Shown piece after piece: positions 1-9,999 of a stretch of 64,000 nt of DNA (the first letter of the stretch is position 1; each line of letters starts with the position of its first letter). A model generated the notes under the pieces. The model was not told the origin of the DNA and ran no database searches. It worked only from the letters and a program-made list of their open reading frames with translations. Both the position numbers and the translations under genes were made by a program. Origin of the DNA: an uncultured Planctomycetaceae bacterium (GTDB taxonomy: Bacteria > Planctomycetota > Planctomycetia > Pirellulales > Pirellulaceae); NCBI GenBank assembly GCA_903863885.1, contig CAIPEB010000020.1, positions 1 to 64,000 of the forward strand, written 5' to 3'.

Positions 1-1
1 T

Positions 2-204
2 CCGGCATCCGGCATCTGGCATCTGGCATCCGGCATCCGGCATCTGGCATCCGGCATCTGGCATCCGGCATCCGGCATCTGGCATCCGGCATCTGGCATC
101 TGGCATCCGGCATCTGGCATCTGGCATCTGGCATCCGGCATCTGGCATCTGGCATCTGGCATCCGGTATCCGGCATCTGGCATCCGGCATCCGCCATCCG
201 CGAT
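2..204. repeat. Heptamer tandem array, unit C(C/T)GGCAT
   Basis: Twenty-eight consecutive 7-bp units fill positions 2-197, plus a decayed unit at 198-204. Nearly all are one of two forms, CCGGCAT or CTGGCAT, in irregular order. One unit (163-169) reads CCGGTAT and the last full one (191-197) reads CCGCCAT. The array begins at the window edge and probably extends further left. It lies directly upstream of the sialate O-acetylesterase gene. The same heptamer recurs at 24441-24468, and two inverted units occur near 8571, so it belongs to a dispersed family. Confidence 0.97.
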
Positions 205-209
205 ACAAT
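204..209 (+). promoter_or_regulatory. Possible -10 element TACAAT next to the heptamer array
   Basis: TACAAT matches the -10 consensus at five of six bases and lies 40 bp before the esterase start. The region where a -35 box should lie falls inside the tandem array, and no good TTGACA match is seen there. This is a weak prediction from sequence only. Confidence 0.3.
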
Positions 210-248
210 GGCGGCACCACCCGCGTCACATAACGGAGGACAACGCGA

Positions 249-1838
249 ATGAAACTCAATTCATTGAATTCGGTCAAAGTTCAAGCCACGATTGCAATCG
301 CCGTGCTTCTATCGGGAACATGCGGAGCCCCCGCTCGGGCAGATGTGAAAGTGCCGTCGATTTTCGGCAGTCACATGGTGCTTCAGCAGGGCCAGAATAA
401 TCGGATCTGGGGCTGGGCGGAGCCGGGCGAGGAAGTGAAGGTGACGATCGCCGACCAGACCAAGTCAACCAAGGCGGGCGACGACGGGCGGTGGAACGTG
501 CAGCTCGATCCGCTGGCCGCGGGCGGCCCGCATCAGCTGACGATTGCGGGCAAGAACACGCTCGCGCTGGACGATGTGCTGGTGGGCGAGGTCTGGCTGT
601 GCTCCGGTCAGTCGAACATGCAGTTTGCGGTGTCGAATGCCAATGACGGGGATCTCGAGAAGCTCAGCGCAAAGTACCCGCAAATTCGACTGATCTCGGT
701 TCCGCAGGTCGGCACTCAGGAGCCGCAGGACAATTTCGTCGGTCAATGGCAGGTGTGCTCGCCCGATACCGTGGGCGACTTCAGCGCGGTCGGCTTTTTC
801 TTCGGACGGCAGTTGCACCAGACACTCGGCGTTCCGATCGGCCTGATCGACAATTCGTGGGGCGGTTCAGCATGCGAGGCCTGGGTCAAGCGGGATCTGC
901 TCGCGGCGGACGAGCGTTACAAAGGGCTGCTCGAACAGTGGGAGCAGACGGAAAAGACGTTTGACTTCCAGAAGGCCATGGCCGAATTCCGCGAGAAACG
1001 CAAGGACTGGGAAGCGCGGGCACAGCAGGCGAAAGACCAGGGCAAGCAGCCGCCGGCACCGCCGCGCGCGCCGCAGAACGTGCTTGCCGGTCAACACCGG
1101 CCGGGCAACTTGTACTGCGGCGTGCTGCATCCGATCATCGGCTACGGCATCCGCGGCGCAATCTGGTATCAGGGTGAGGCGAACGCGGGGCGTGCTTACC
1201 AGTATCGCGATCTGTTTCCGCTGATGATCAAGCTGTGGCGCGACGAATGGAAGCAGGGCGATTTCCCGTTCTACTGGGTGCAACTGGCCGACTACATGGC
1301 CGAAAGCCCCGAGCCGCGCGACAGCGCATGGGCTGAACTGCGCGAAGCGCAGACGATGACGATGGCCAGGCTGCCCAATACGGGCCAGGCCGTGATCACG
1401 GATCTCGGCGAAGCCGACGACATTCACCCCCGCAACAAACAGGACGTGGCCAAGCGTCTGGCGCGATGGGCTCTGGCGAAGAACTATGGCGTGGAGGTTC
1501 CCTGCGCCAGTCCGCTCTACAAATCGATGGAGTGCAAGGACAACAAGATTGTGGTCCAACTCGAGGTGTCGCCGGGCCCCGATGGAGCACTCGATTCGTT
1601 CGACGTCGCCGAAGTCCGCGGCTTTACGATCGCCGCCGAAGACAAGAAGTTCGTTCCGGCCAAAGCAAAGATCGTCGGCCGCGACCGCGTCGAAGTCTGG
1701 AGCGATGACGTCGCCAATCCGGTTGCCGTACGCTACGCGTGGGCCGACAACCCGGTCTGCAATCTGCGCAGTAAACTGGGCCTGCCCGTCACTCCCTTCC
1801 GCACCGACGACTGGCCGGGCGTGACAGCGGGGAAGTGA
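249..1838 (+). CDS. Sialate O-acetylesterase-like exported SGNH esterase
   Basis: A 529-residue protein of the sialate O-acetylesterase family, expected to remove O-acetyl groups from sialic acids or plant and algal glycans in the periplasm. An N-terminal signal peptide covers about residues 1-31 (hydrophobic AIAVLLSG, then APARA). The SGNH nucleophile block GQSNM puts the catalytic serine near residue 122. A C-terminal DIHPRNK block supplies the Asp/His pair. A proline-rich insertion near residues 260-275 (PPAPPRAP) is probably a surface loop. The ATG is preceded by GGAGGA at 235-240, which supports this start. Transcription is convergent with the aquaglyceroporin gene. The true substrate cannot be read from the sequence. 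Confidence 0.92.
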   Translation: MKLNSLNSVKVQATIAIAVLLSGTCGAPARADVKVPSIFGSHMVLQQGQNNRIWGWAEPGEEVKVTIADQTKSTKAGDDGRWNVQLDPLAAGGPHQLTIAGKNTLALDDVLVGEVWLCSGQSNMQFAVSNANDGDLEKLSAKYPQIRLISVPQVGTQEPQDNFVGQWQVCSPDTVGDFSAVGFFFGRQLHQTLGVPIGLIDNSWGGSACEAWVKRDLLAADERYKGLLEQWEQTEKTFDFQKAMAEFREKRKDWEARAQQAKDQGKQPPAPPRAPQNVLAGQHRPGNLYCGVLHPIIGYGIRGAIWYQGEANAGRAYQYRDLFPLMIKLWRDEWKQGDFPFYWVQLADYMAESPEPRDSAWAELREAQTMTMARLPNTGQAVITDLGEADDIHPRNKQDVAKRLARWALAKNYGVEVPCASPLYKSMECKDNKIVVQLEVSPGPDGALDSFDVAEVRGFTIAAEDKKFVPAKAKIVGRDRVEVWSDDVANPVAVRYAWADNPVCNLRSKLGLPVTPFRTDDWPGVTAGK

Positions 1839-1866
1839 GGGGAGGCCACGGATCAACACGGATGAA
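1839..1866 (+). repeat. Dispersed 'GGCCACGGAT...ACACGGATGAA' repeat, copy 1
   Basis: Immediately after the esterase stop codon lies GGAGGCCACGGAT followed by CAACACGGATGAA. Close relatives, all in the same orientation, occur at 2805-2842, 18556-18585 and 21541-21568. None lies inside a gene. Confidence 0.85.
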
Positions 1867-1900
1867 ATAGCGACGGCGATCGGGATGCCGACCAGCCCAT

Positions 1901-2632
1901 TCAATTGAGCGGCGAGAGGCCCTGGAGGCAGAACGTGTAGAAGATGGCGCCGATGATGCCGCCGATGATCGGACCGACGATGGGAATCCAGGCGTAGCTC
2001 CAGTCGGACGGGCCCTTGCCGGCAATCGGCAGCAACGCATGCGCCAGGCGAGGCATCAGGTCGCGGGCCGGGTTGATCGCATAGCCGGTCGGTCCGCCGA
2101 GCGACAAGCCAATGCTCACGACGATTATGCCGATCAGCGCCGGGCCGAAGCCGTCGCCGATCTTGTTTGCCTTGTTCGCAACGCTCAGCGCTCCCACCAC
2201 CAGAACGACCGTGCCTATCACTTCGCTGAGCAGATTGCCCAGCGTGTGACGGATGGCGGGGATCGTGCAGAACACGCCCAACTTCGTCGATGCATCGGGG
2301 GTCCGCGACCAATGCGGCAGAAACGCGAGCCATACCAGCACCGCGCCGAGGAATGCTCCGATCAACTGACCGCCGATGTAGTACGGAATCTGGTCCGTCG
2401 TGATCTTGCCGAGACTGGCCATCGCCAGTGTCACCGCCGGATTGAGGTGCCCGCCGCTGGCCCAGCCGGAAATGTAAACGCCAAGCGTCACTGCCAGTCC
2501 CCATCCGGCCGTAATCGCGAACCAACCGGCCTTGTTGCCCTTGGATTCATTCAGACAGCTGTTGGCAACAACTCCGTCCCCCAGAAGAATTAAGAACATT
2601 GTTCCGACCAGTTCGCCGCAAAAGATCCCCAT
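1901..2632 (-). CDS. Aquaglyceroporin / glycerol facilitator (MIP family)
   Basis: A 243-residue channel protein with the six-helix MIP layout. Both half-helix signatures are present: NPA at residues 64-66 in GGHLNPAVTLAM and NPARD at 187-191. An Asp directly after the second NPAR is typical of glycerol-conducting members rather than water-only aquaporins, so glycerol or small-polyol uptake through the inner membrane is the likely role. The ATG at 2632 was chosen because the protein then begins MGIFCGELVGT like the family, with GTGAGG just upstream. The longer in-frame extension to 2764 is not family-like. No glpK or glpD is adjacent. Confidence 0.92.
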   Translation of the reverse strand: MGIFCGELVGTMFLILLGDGVVANSCLNESKGNKAGWFAITAGWGLAVTLGVYISGWASGGHLNPAVTLAMASLGKITTDQIPYYIGGQLIGAFLGAVLVWLAFLPHWSRTPDASTKLGVFCTIPAIRHTLGNLLSEVIGTVVLVVGALSVANKANKIGDGFGPALIGIIVVSIGLSLGGPTGYAINPARDLMPRLAHALLPIAGKGPSDWSYAWIPIVGPIIGGIIGAIFYTFCLQGLSPLN

Positions 2633-2804
2633 GAACTGCCTCACGCCGATTGAGTTGGGAAAAAGTCGAGTCCGAACATTGTGCGTCGCCGTCGCGTCGG
2701 CGGCAACCACAGCAGAACGTTCGACGCGCTTCGGAAATCCTTGACCGCATCGCAGCGTTCCCACTAGACTCAGAAGCCCCCGCCGTCGGTTGCAGTCTCA
2801 GCAC

Positions 2805-2842
2805 GGGGGAGGCCACGGATTGGCGCGGATAAACACGGAATT
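2805..2842 (+). repeat. Dispersed 'GGCCACGGAT' repeat, copy 2 (extended form)
   Basis: GGGGGAGGCCACGGAT is followed by TGGCGCGGAT and then AAACACGGAA. This copy has an extra internal GCGGAT block compared with the others. It lies between the divergent aquaglyceroporin and PSCyt1-type genes. Confidence 0.75.
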
Positions 2843-2869
2843 CTCCGGCTACCGTAAGGCGTTCGATCC

Positions 2870-5137
2870 ATGTTAAAGAAGACGCATCTCGTCTATCTGC
2901 CGCTGATCGGGGTCCTGGGATCGGTTGCGATGCTGCACGCGGCGGATCAGCCGAAGTCGGGCGAGCAGATCTATCAGGAACAGTGCGCCCGCTGCCACGG
3001 CGCGCAGGGTGAGGGGGTCAAGGAAGAATACAGCCAGCCGCTGCAACGCCGACACAGTCTCGATGAACTGCGGAAGATCATCGATGAGACCATGCCCGCC
3101 GATCATCCCGAGGCATGCGTCGGTGAAGATGCGAATCGCGTCGCGCAGTTCGTCTTCGACACGATCTACGTGCGGAACGACAGCCTGCGGCCGCGAGTTG
3201 AATTGTCCCGGTTGACCGTGCGGCAATACGCCAACTCGGTGACCGATCTGCTCGGCGGGTTCCTCGGGCAGAAGTGGCCGGACGACAAGCGGGGCCTGCA
3301 GGCTCGGTACTTCAAGGAGCACGGATTCGGCGGAGACAAGCTCGCGTTCGAGCGGACCGACGCGAAGGTCGAGTTCGACTTCGCCGACAAGAGCCCTGAC
3401 CCTGAGAAGATCGGCAGTGAGGAGTTCGCCATCCGCTGGCAGGGCGGCGTGATCGCCGAAGAAACGGGCGAATACGAATTCATCGTGCGGACCGAGAACG
3501 GAACCAGGCTCTGGGTGAACGACCCGGAAAAGCCGCTCGTCGATGCCTCGGTCCGATCCGGCGACGAGAAGGACCATCGCGGGTCGATTCGGCTGATCGC
3601 AGGCCGCGTCTATTATCTGCGACTGGAGTACTTCAAATTCAAGGACAAGACGGCATCCGTCGCGCTCGAGTGGCAGACGCCCCGCCGTGCGCGCCAGACC
3701 ATTCCCGAACGCAACCTGACGCCCGGCCGGTTCCCGTATTGCTTTGTGCTCCAGTCCCCGTTCCCCCCGGACGACAGCAGCATGGGTTATGAACGCGGTA
3801 CCGCCGTCTCGGCCGAATGGAACGCGGCTCAGGCCAAGGCCGCGCTCGAAGTGGCGCGCTTCGTGGTGTCCTCGGCCGACCGATTGGCCGGTACCAAAGA
3901 AGACGCCCCTGACCGAGCAGCTCGCTGGAAAGACCTCTGTTACCGGTTTGCGGAACGGGCCTTCCGCCGGCCTCTGGATGCCGAGCAGCGAGCCGCCTGT
4001 GTCGATCGCCACTGGGAAGGCAAGGACCCTCAAACGGCGATGAGGAACACGATCCTCGTGACCCTGATGTCGCCGCAATTCCTTTATCCGGATCTGGGCA
4101 GCGGGGAGTGCGACGACTTCACAGTTGCCGCGAGGCTCGCGATTGCGCTGTGGGACTCGCTGCCCGACGATGCTCTGCGCGAGGCAGCCGCCAACGGCCA
4201 GCTCCGCAGTGAAGATCAGGTCTCGGCGCAAGTCCGCCGGATGCTCCAGGACCCCCGGACGAAAACCAAAGTCCGCTCGTTCTTCCACAAGTGGCTGCCG
4301 ATGGAGCGGCTCGCCGATATCTCGCGCGACAAAGAGCGGTTCCCCGGCTTCGACCCGCTCGTCGTTGCCGATCTACGTACGTCGCTCGATCTGTTCCTCG
4401 ATGAAGTTGCCTGGGGCGGGCATTCGGACTTCCGTCAGCTGCTGCTGGCCGACGATTTGTTCCTCAACGATCGCCTGTCGAAGTTCTATGCCTCGGAACC
4501 GATCAACGGCCCCGCATTTCAGAAGGTGAAGGTATCCTCAGTGCAGCGGGCCGGAATACTTACTCATCCCTGCTTGATGACCGGTCTGGCCTATTACAAC
4601 GCCAGTTCCCCGATTCACCGGGGCGTATTTCTCGCGCGGAGTGTGCTGGGCCGCACGCTGAAGGCTCCCCCGATCGCGGTTTCGCCGATCGACGAGGGAG
4701 TCAATCCGGACATGACGACGCGCGAACGCGTCTCGTCCCAGACTTCGCCACCCGTCTGCCAGTCGTGCCACGGCATGATCAATGCGCTCGGATTCACCCT
4801 GGAGTCCTACGATGCGGTGGGCCGGTTCCGCGAACTGGAGAAGGGCAGGAAGGTCGACGCGACGGGCTCTTATCGCACTCTGGCCGGAGAGGAAACCCGC
4901 TTCGAGAATGCGAGGCAACTGGCCGAGTATCTCGCCAACAGCCCCGAGGTGCACCGCGCGTTCGTCCAGCAGCTGTTCCAATACATGGTCGCACAGCCCG
5001 TCAATGCGTACGGCGTTGACCGGCTCGATCAGTTCACCGATCGCTTCACGCAGTCCCAGTTCCAGATCCCGCCGCTGCTCGTTGACATCCTGACCGTGTC
5101 GGCATTGCACAAGCACTCGAAAGAGAACTCCTCATGA
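2870..5137 (+). CDS. PSCyt1-type cytochrome c / PA14 / DUF1592-DUF1588-DUF1585 protein
   Basis: A 755-residue exported protein of the large planctomycete multidomain cytochrome family. A signal peptide covers residues 1-25. A c-type heme motif C39-A-R-C42-H43 lies in the N-terminal cytochrome domain. A DUF1587-like segment ([19 protein letters not shown]) follows at about 108-127, then a PA14-like carbohydrate-binding domain at about 145-280. The C-terminal half carries the DUF1592/1588/1585 blocks, with a second CxxCH at C630-Q-S-C633-H634 followed by [18 protein letters not shown]. The stop overlaps the next gene by 4 bp (ATGA), so the two are translationally coupled. The family is linked by context to polysaccharide catabolism, but no reaction is established. 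Confidence 0.93.
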   Translation: MLKKTHLVYLPLIGVLGSVAMLHAADQPKSGEQIYQEQCARCHGAQGEGVKEEYSQPLQRRHSLDELRKIIDETMPADHPEACVGEDANRVAQFVFDTIYVRNDSLRPRVELSRLTVRQYANSVTDLLGGFLGQKWPDDKRGLQARYFKEHGFGGDKLAFERTDAKVEFDFADKSPDPEKIGSEEFAIRWQGGVIAEETGEYEFIVRTENGTRLWVNDPEKPLVDASVRSGDEKDHRGSIRLIAGRVYYLRLEYFKFKDKTASVALEWQTPRRARQTIPERNLTPGRFPYCFVLQSPFPPDDSSMGYERGTAVSAEWNAAQAKAALEVARFVVSSADRLAGTKEDAPDRAARWKDLCYRFAERAFRRPLDAEQRAACVDRHWEGKDPQTAMRNTILVTLMSPQFLYPDLGSGECDDFTVAARLAIALWDSLPDDALREAAANGQLRSEDQVSAQVRRMLQDPRTKTKVRSFFHKWLPMERLADISRDKERFPGFDPLVVADLRTSLDLFLDEVAWGGHSDFRQLLLADDLFLNDRLSKFYASEPINGPAFQKVKVSSVQRAGILTHPCLMTGLAYYNASSPIHRGVFLARSVLGRTLKAPPIAVSPIDEGVNPDMTTRERVSSQTSPPVCQSCHGMINALGFTLESYDAVGRFRELEKGRKVDATGSYRTLAGEETRFENARQLAEYLANSPEVHRAFVQQLFQYMVAQPVNAYGVDRLDQFTDRFTQSQFQIPPLLVDILTVSALHKHSKENSS

Positions 5138-6453
5138 ACACCGCGAAATCACGCCGCGAATTCCTGCGAGACCTCGGCATCTCGGCCGCGGCGATTCCCT
5201 TCGTGCTGAACCTGCCCAGCATCGCCTTGGCAGAGGCCGCTCCCCGCAAGCAGCGGCTCGTGATCATGTTCAGCCCCAACGGCATCGTGCCTCCGAATTT
5301 CTGGCCCGATGAAACAGGGGAGGCCTTCAAGCTGAAGGACATCCTCACGCCGCTCGCGCCGTACCGGTCGCGCATGCTGATGCTGCAGGGCATCTCGAAC
5401 AAGGTGCGGGGCGACGGCGACAACCACATGCGCGGCATGGGCTGCCTGCTGACCGGGATCGAACTGTTTCCGGGCAACGTGCAGGGCGGATCCCACACGC
5501 CGGCCGGATGGGCGAGCGGGCTTTCCATCGACCAGGAAATTGCGCGATTCCTCCAGAGCCGGCCCGACAAGCAGACTCGCTTCGGTTCGCTCGAATTCGG
5601 GATCGGCGTTCCGGACCGGGCCGATCCGTGGACGCGGCTCGTCTACGCCGGACCGAACAAGCCGGTCGCGCCCGAGATGGATCCTTACCAGATGCTCGCC
5701 AAACTCTACGGCCAGGCCCAGGACGGCGAGAGCCTCCGCAGCGTGCTCGACGAGGTCCGGTCCGATCTCGAGAAGGTGCGGGGCAAGATCAGCGCCGAGG
5801 ACCGGCGGGTTCTCGAGGAACACGAGACGTTCGTACGCGCCATGGAGCAGGATCTGCAGCGCGACGCGCAGACGCCCCAACCCGCGCGCCCGCCCGAGAT
5901 CGAAGCCGGCGTGAAAAACAACAACGACAACCTCCCGAAGCTGAGCCAGATGCAGATCGATCTGCTGGTTCACTCGTTCGTGGCCGACTTCGCCCGGGTT
6001 GCCACGCTGCAGATCACCAACTCCGTGGGCAACGCCCACATGCGGTGGCTTGGCATCGAGGAAGGCCACCACGAACTGTCCCACCACCCTGACAGCCAGA
6101 CCGAATCGCAGGAGAAACTGGTCAAGATCAATCGCTGGTACTGCGAACAGCTGGCCTACCTCGCCAAGCGACTCCAGGAGACGCCCGACCCGAGCGGATC
6201 CGGCACGCTGCTCGACAACACGACCATCGTCTGGACGAATGAACTCGGCAAGGGTAACTCGCACACCCTCGACAACATTCCGTTCGTCCTCGTCGGCAAC
6301 GGCCTGGGCTTCCGCATGGGCCGCGCGGAAAAATACGACAACGTGCCGCACAACCGGCTGCTGATTGCAATGGCTCACGCCATGGGACATCCGATCGAGA
6401 CCTTCGGAAACCGCGAACTGTCCAAGGACGGCCCGCTGTCCGGGCTGACCTGA
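5134..6453 (+). CDS. DUF1552 domain exported protein
   Basis: A 439-residue DUF1552 protein, the usual partner of the DUF1592-type cytochrome upstream, which it overlaps by 4 bp. The N-terminus [20 protein letters not shown] looks like a twin-arginine signal, implying export of a folded protein. The body resembles the DUF1501/alkaline phosphatase-like fold: [14 protein letters not shown] near the start, [12 protein letters not shown], and [13 protein letters not shown] near residues 367-379, which could hold metal ligands. The reaction is unknown. Pairing with a PA14-bearing cytochrome suggests a periplasmic oxidative step in glycan breakdown, which is inference. Confidence 0.92.
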   Translation: MNTAKSRREFLRDLGISAAAIPFVLNLPSIALAEAAPRKQRLVIMFSPNGIVPPNFWPDETGEAFKLKDILTPLAPYRSRMLMLQGISNKVRGDGDNHMRGMGCLLTGIELFPGNVQGGSHTPAGWASGLSIDQEIARFLQSRPDKQTRFGSLEFGIGVPDRADPWTRLVYAGPNKPVAPEMDPYQMLAKLYGQAQDGESLRSVLDEVRSDLEKVRGKISAEDRRVLEEHETFVRAMEQDLQRDAQTPQPARPPEIEAGVKNNNDNLPKLSQMQIDLLVHSFVADFARVATLQITNSVGNAHMRWLGIEEGHHELSHHPDSQTESQEKLVKINRWYCEQLAYLAKRLQETPDPSGSGTLLDNTTIVWTNELGKGNSHTLDNIPFVLVGNGLGFRMGRAEKYDNVPHNRLLIAMAHAMGHPIETFGNRELSKDGPLSGLT

Positions 6454-6490
6454 GCGGCGAAGCCCGTTGGTTCGATGCGGGCGACGACGG

Positions 6491-7183
6491 CTACTTCAGT
6501 TCCTTCACCCGCAGATTGCGGAAGAAGACTTCCGCGCCGTAATTGCCGTGCGCGTGCAGGCCGATGTGCCCTTTTTCATACTTCAGCCCGGGATGCTCGT
6601 GCCCGTCGATCGGCTGGGCCTTGTCGAGGTCCGCGTCGACAATCACCGCCCCGTTCAGCGTGACCTTCACGTGCCGCCCGTCGCAGACGATCTCTTCCTC
6701 GTTCCACTGGCCCGCCGGCTTGAGATGCCCCGTCTTGGCGGGAACGACTCCGTAGATCGAGCCGTGATGCTGATAGTCCTTAAGCTGGATCGGGTCGCCG
6801 TCGGCATAGTAATCGTCTTCGAGCACCTGGATCTCCATGCCGTACAGGTGGGGCTCCTTGCTCGGCTGCGCGCGGATACCGATGCCGTTGTTGCCTCCCG
6901 GATCCATCTTGATATCCAGCCGCAGCACGAAGTTCGCGTATTCCTTCTCGGTAAAGATGTGATTGGCGCCCGTCGCCGTGCAGATCAGCTGATTGTCTTT
7001 CACATAGTAGCTGCTCTTATCTCCATCCAGGCCCATCCAGCCGTCCAGCGACTTGCCGTCGAAAATCGGCACAAAGCCCTGCTCGGAGTCCGGCTTCTTT
7101 TCGCCGGCAGGCGCATTCTCGGCACGGATCATCGCGGTCAGCGAAAGGACCAACAAAACAGCCAGACACGTGCGACGTAACAT
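6491..7183 (-). CDS. 3-keto-disaccharide hydrolase-like (DUF1080) exported protein
   Basis: A 230-residue DUF1080 (3-keto-disaccharide hydrolase, concanavalin-like jelly roll) protein. A signal peptide (LAVLLVLSLTAMIRAE) is followed by the family opening FVPIFDGKSLDGWMG. Also typical are YANFVLRLDIKMDPGGNNGIGIRA and the C-terminal GHIGLHAHGNYGAEVFFRNLRVKEL. The ATG at 7183 is preceded by GGAG eight bases upstream. Upstream ATG (7195) and longer extensions lack a ribosome-binding site and are not family-like. Members can cleave 3-keto-glycosides, but many planctomycete paralogues are uncharacterised. It is transcribed toward the DUF1552 gene and away from tdh. Confidence 0.9.
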   Translation of the reverse strand: MLRRTCLAVLLVLSLTAMIRAENAPAGEKKPDSEQGFVPIFDGKSLDGWMGLDGDKSSYYVKDNQLICTATGANHIFTEKEYANFVLRLDIKMDPGGNNGIGIRAQPSKEPHLYGMEIQVLEDDYYADGDPIQLKDYQHHGSIYGVVPAKTGHLKPAGQWNEEEIVCDGRHVKVTLNGAVIVDADLDKAQPIDGHEHPGLKYEKGHIGLHAHGNYGAEVFFRNLRVKELK

Positions 7184-7537
7184 GGCAATCTCCATTCTTG
7201 ACCGCAGCCTGCAGCCTCCGCGGGCGTGCCGGCGCGGCGCTGGTTTTCCTGGGCCGGTTGTGATCTGGAGCATGCGCGCTGCCACGGGGAAAATCAAGAG
7301 CACCGAGCGGCGAGGAAACGTGAAGCGATGAACGTGCGCTTCCTTTGCGCCGCAGACGAGGACGTCTAAACTGGGGAGTCCCTGCAACGCGGGAACAGCG
7401 GCGTAACACACGGGTGGACCAGCCACCCGTGGCACCCGGAATGGCCCGGGACACGCACGGATGAATGCCGGCGATTTCGCCGGCGGCAGGTCTATTCACT
7501 TCGCTGGATTCTCAGGACCGACGAAACGGAGATGCCG
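7184..7537. other. Divergent intergenic region, 354 bp
   Basis: Non-coding spacer between the divergent DUF1080 and tdh genes. It must hold both promoters, but no convincing -35/-10 pair was recognised. It contains one copy of the REP-like palindrome at 7409-7437. Reading frames crossing it are extensions of the flanking genes without ribosome-binding sites. Confidence 0.6.
7409..7437 (+). repeat. REP-like palindrome with GTGGCACCC tail, copy A
   Basis: CACGGGTGG (7409-7417), loop ACCAG, then CCACCCGTG (7423-7431): a perfect 9-bp stem, followed by GCACCC. A near-identical element occurs at 59641-59668, and an inverted one at 59481-59508. The stem bases covary between copies (see findings). 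Confidence 0.85.
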
Positions 7538-8563
7538 ATGAAGGCACTGTGCAAAAGCAAAGCGGAACCCGGACTGTGGCTTGAGGACGTGCCCATGCCG
7601 AAGGTCGGCATCAACGATGTGCTGATCAAGGTCGATCGAACCGGAATCTGCGGCACCGACCTGCACATCTACAAGTGGGACGACTGGGCGAAACGCACTA
7701 TCCCGGTGCCGATGGTCGTCGGACATGAATTCGTCGGCGAGATTATCGAGGTCGGCTCCAACGTCTCCGACTTCTTTCCGGGCGATATCGTCAGCGGAGA
7801 AGGCCACGTCGTCTGCGGCCGATGCCGCAACTGCCTGGCCGGCCGACGCCACCTCTGCAAGGACACCAAGGGCATCGGCGTGAATCGCCCCGGCGCCTTC
7901 GCCGAATACCTTGCGCTGCCCATGACCAACGTCTGGCACCACCATTCGTCCATCGATCGCGACGTGGCCTCGATCTTCGACCCGTTCGGCAATGCGGTGC
8001 ACACCGCACTCTCGTTTCCCGTGCTCGGCGAGGACGTGCTCATCACCGGCGCCGGTCCGATCGGGGCGATGGCCGCCGCAGTCGTACGGCACGCGGGCGC
8101 TCGATACGTTGTCGTGACCGACGTCAATCCCTACCGTCTCGAACTGGCCAAACGACTCGGCGCGACGCTGACCGTTGACGTGCGCACCCAGACACTGGCC
8201 GACGCCCAGAAAGAACTCGGCATGGCCGAGGGCTTCGATGTCGGACTCGAAATGTCGGGCAACGCGGCCGCGTTCCGCGATATGCTCGCCAACATGTGCC
8301 ACGGGGGCAAGATCGCCATGCTCGGCATCCCCGAGAAGGAAATGGCCATCGACTGGAACCTGGTGATCTTCAACATGCTGACCATCAAGGGAATCTACGG
8401 CCGCGAAATGTACGAGACGTGGTACAAGATGACCGTGATGCTCCAGAGCGGACTGAACCTCCAGCCCATCATCACGCACCGCTACCATTACACCGATTTC
8501 CAGAAGGGCTTCGACGCCATGTTCAGCGGCCAGTCAGGAAAGGTCGTGCTGAGCTGGCAGTGA
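7538..8563 (+). CDS. tdh: L-threonine 3-dehydrogenase
   Basis: A 341-residue zinc-dependent medium-chain dehydrogenase that oxidises L-threonine to 2-amino-3-ketobutyrate with NAD+. Catalytic zinc ligands C38, H63 and E64 and the four structural-zinc cysteines C93, C96, C99 and C107 are all present. The Rossmann motif GAGPIG follows. Segments such as [25 protein letters not shown] and [16 protein letters not shown] match bacterial Tdh closely along its length. I chose the ATG at 7538 over 7532 because GGAG at 7528-7531 is correctly spaced and the protein then begins MKAL like E. coli Tdh. The usual partner kbl is not adjacent, so cleavage of the product to glycine must be encoded elsewhere. 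Confidence 0.96.
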   Translation: MKALCKSKAEPGLWLEDVPMPKVGINDVLIKVDRTGICGTDLHIYKWDDWAKRTIPVPMVVGHEFVGEIIEVGSNVSDFFPGDIVSGEGHVVCGRCRNCLAGRRHLCKDTKGIGVNRPGAFAEYLALPMTNVWHHHSSIDRDVASIFDPFGNAVHTALSFPVLGEDVLITGAGPIGAMAAAVVRHAGARYVVVTDVNPYRLELAKRLGATLTVDVRTQTLADAQKELGMAEGFDVGLEMSGNAAAFRDMLANMCHGGKIAMLGIPEKEMAIDWNLVIFNMLTIKGIYGREMYETWYKMTVMLQSGLNLQPIITHRYHYTDFQKGFDAMFSGQSGKVVLSWQ

Positions 8564-8590
8564 GCGGATGCCGGATGTCGGGCAGCCCGC

Positions 8591-8608
8591 CGTGGGTTGA
8601 AACCCACG
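8591..8608. repeat. Palindrome CGTGGGTT-GA-AACCCACG
   Basis: A perfect 8-bp inverted repeat with a 2-base centre, 27 bp after the tdh stop. It could act as a transcription terminator hairpin but has no T-run. A second small dyad CTCGC-AAA-GCGAG follows at 8662-8674. The rest of the 8564-8752 spacer shows no gene. The spacer also has GGATGCCGGATGTCGG near 8568, inverted relatives of the left-edge heptamer. Confidence 0.7.
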
Positions 8609-8752
8609 TCTACCTTCATGCCGTCGCGGCGCGAGTCCAGCAATTGGTAGGCTGTTTCAAACTCGCAAAGCGAGCGCGGGCATACCGTTTTTGAACACTT
8701 ACTGGCTACGCTACCGATTACCGGCTACTGTCGGCCGGCCACCGGCTGCCAA

Positions 8753-9181
8753 TCAGATGTAGTACATCGCTTCGGTCTGGCCGCGCACACGCGATATCAG
8801 TTCGGCAAAGGTCGTCGAATGCAGCATGTCGCGCTGGACCGCTGCGACCTCCTGCCAAGCGCGAAGCAGAGTACGCGAGGCAATCGTCTCGCGCGATACA
8901 TTCGTGGTCAATTCGTGCGTCTGACCCTCGATGATCGCCATGACTTCGCCCAGCGACAGTTCCGCCGGATCGCGTGCCAGTTGATAGCCGCCGGCCGAAC
9001 CGCGCGTGCTCGTGACGATGCCGGCCCCTTTCAACTGCAACAGAATCTGAACCAGGAACCTCGCAGGAATCCCGTTGGCCTGGGCGATGTCCCGAATGCG
9101 CACGGGCTTTTCCGAACCGGCATGAACGGCCAGTTCCAGCACTGCGATGCACGCATATTCCGTCTTGGCGGATATGTTCAT
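8753..9181 (-). CDS. Rrf2-family transcription regulator (CymR-like type)
   Basis: A 142-residue Rrf2 regulator with an N-terminal winged helix (MNISAKTEYACIAVLELA, IRDIAQANGIPARFLVQIL, GIVTSTRGSAGGYQLAR) and a C-terminal dimer helix. The three-cysteine iron-sulfur cluster region of IscR is absent: residues about 85-120 contain no cysteine. It is therefore more like cluster-free CymR or HypR types. Its ATG (9181) overlaps the cysH stop in an ATGA, so it is made together with APS reductase. Regulation of cysteine or sulfate assimilation genes, including its own operon, is the natural inference. The earlier ATG at 9196 is possible but less family-like. Confidence 0.9.
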   Translation of the reverse strand: MNISAKTEYACIAVLELAVHAGSEKPVRIRDIAQANGIPARFLVQILLQLKGAGIVTSTRGSAGGYQLARDPAELSLGEVMAIIEGQTHELTTNVSRETIASRTLLRAWQEVAAVQRDMLHSTTFAELISRVRGQTEAMYYI

Positions 9182-9999
9182 GTGTGAAGGCCGCACTCGG
9201 TCTTGGCAAAGCCGCTCCAGCGGCCCGCGCGATCATCCTCGCCGAACAATACCGCCCGGGTGCATGGCCAGCACCCGATGCTCGGATAGCCCCGATCGTG
9301 CAGGGGATTATAGGGGATGGAATGGTCCGTGATCATCTTCCAGACCTGATTCTTCGTCCAATTGGCCAGCGGACTGACCTTCACAAGGCCGAACTTCTTG
9401 TCCCAGCCGACAATCGAAGCCTTTGCTCGGTCGGGACTCTGGTCGCGGCGAATCGCGCTGGCCCAAGCGTGCATCCCTCGAATCGATTCGGTAAGCACGC
9501 GGATTTTCCGGTCATGGCAGCACTGGTCGGGATGCGTCTTGTACAACGGTCCGCCATGCTGCGCCTCGTATTGCTCGACGGTCAACTCGGGCCGCTTCCA
9601 CTGGATCTCTATCCCGTACCGCTCACGAACCCGCTCACCCAATTCCAACGTCTCCGGAAACTGGTATCCGGTGTCCAAATTGAAGATCGGAGTCGCCGGA
9701 CCAACCTCGGCGAGCATGTGAATCAACACCATGCCCTCCGGCCCGAACGCCGTCGCCATCGTGAATCGCGGAGCAAAACGGTCAACCGTCCACTTCAGGA
9801 TCTCCTGAGGAGTGGCCGTTTCAAACTCCTGGCTGCGCGCCCGCAACTCGGCCAACAACTCGTCCGTCAGTTCGAGCGGAGATGAATCGTCCACGGCTTC
9901 TTCTTCTTTGGATGTCATTTCGGGAGGAAACACCACTCGCAGAGACGGTCGCGAAACCGACAGCAACTGGTCCCTCCCGGATATCGCAGCTCGGGTCAT
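9178..9999 (-). CDS. cysH: Assimilatory adenylylsulfate (APS) reductase
   Basis: A 273-residue PAPS-reductase-family enzyme that reduces activated sulfate to sulfite. Cysteine pairs C160-C161 (QCCHDRK) and C243-x2-C246 (GCWPCTR) are the [4Fe-4S] ligands that mark APS-type rather than PAPS-type reductases. The catalytic C-terminal ECGLHT places the active cysteine at C269. Other matches are TAFGPEGMVLIHML and FNLDTGYQFPETLEL. The N-terminal 27 residues are not conserved-looking, so M28 (9918) is an alternative start; neither has a good ribosome-binding site. First gene of an operon with the Rrf2 regulator, preceded by a good promoter and candidate operator at 10156-10188. Confidence 0.94.
   Translation of the reverse strand: MTRAAISGRDQLLSVSRPSLRVVFPPEMTSKEEEAVDDSSPLELTDELLAELRARSQEFETATPQEILKWTVDRFAPRFTMATAFGPEGMVLIHMLAEVGPATPIFNLDTGYQFPETLELGERVRERYGIEIQWKRPELTVEQYEAQHGGPLYKTHPDQCCHDRKIRVLTESIRGMHAWASAIRRDQSPDRAKASIVGWDKKFGLVKVSPLANWTKNQVWKMITDHSIPYNPLHDRGYPSIGCWPCTRAVLFGEDDRAGRWSGFAKTECGLHT

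Noticed and set aside
2-204. CRISPR array at the left edge
   Set aside because: Units are 7 bp with no spacers between them, and no cas genes are present; it is a simple tandem repeat.
867-2525. 552-codon minus-strand frame across the esterase and aquaglyceroporin
   Set aside because: It runs antisense to one real gene and in another frame of the other, and has no family similarity.
8753-9181. Assignment of the Rrf2 protein as IscR
   Set aside because: The cluster-binding cysteines of IscR are missing, and no isc or suf genes are nearby.
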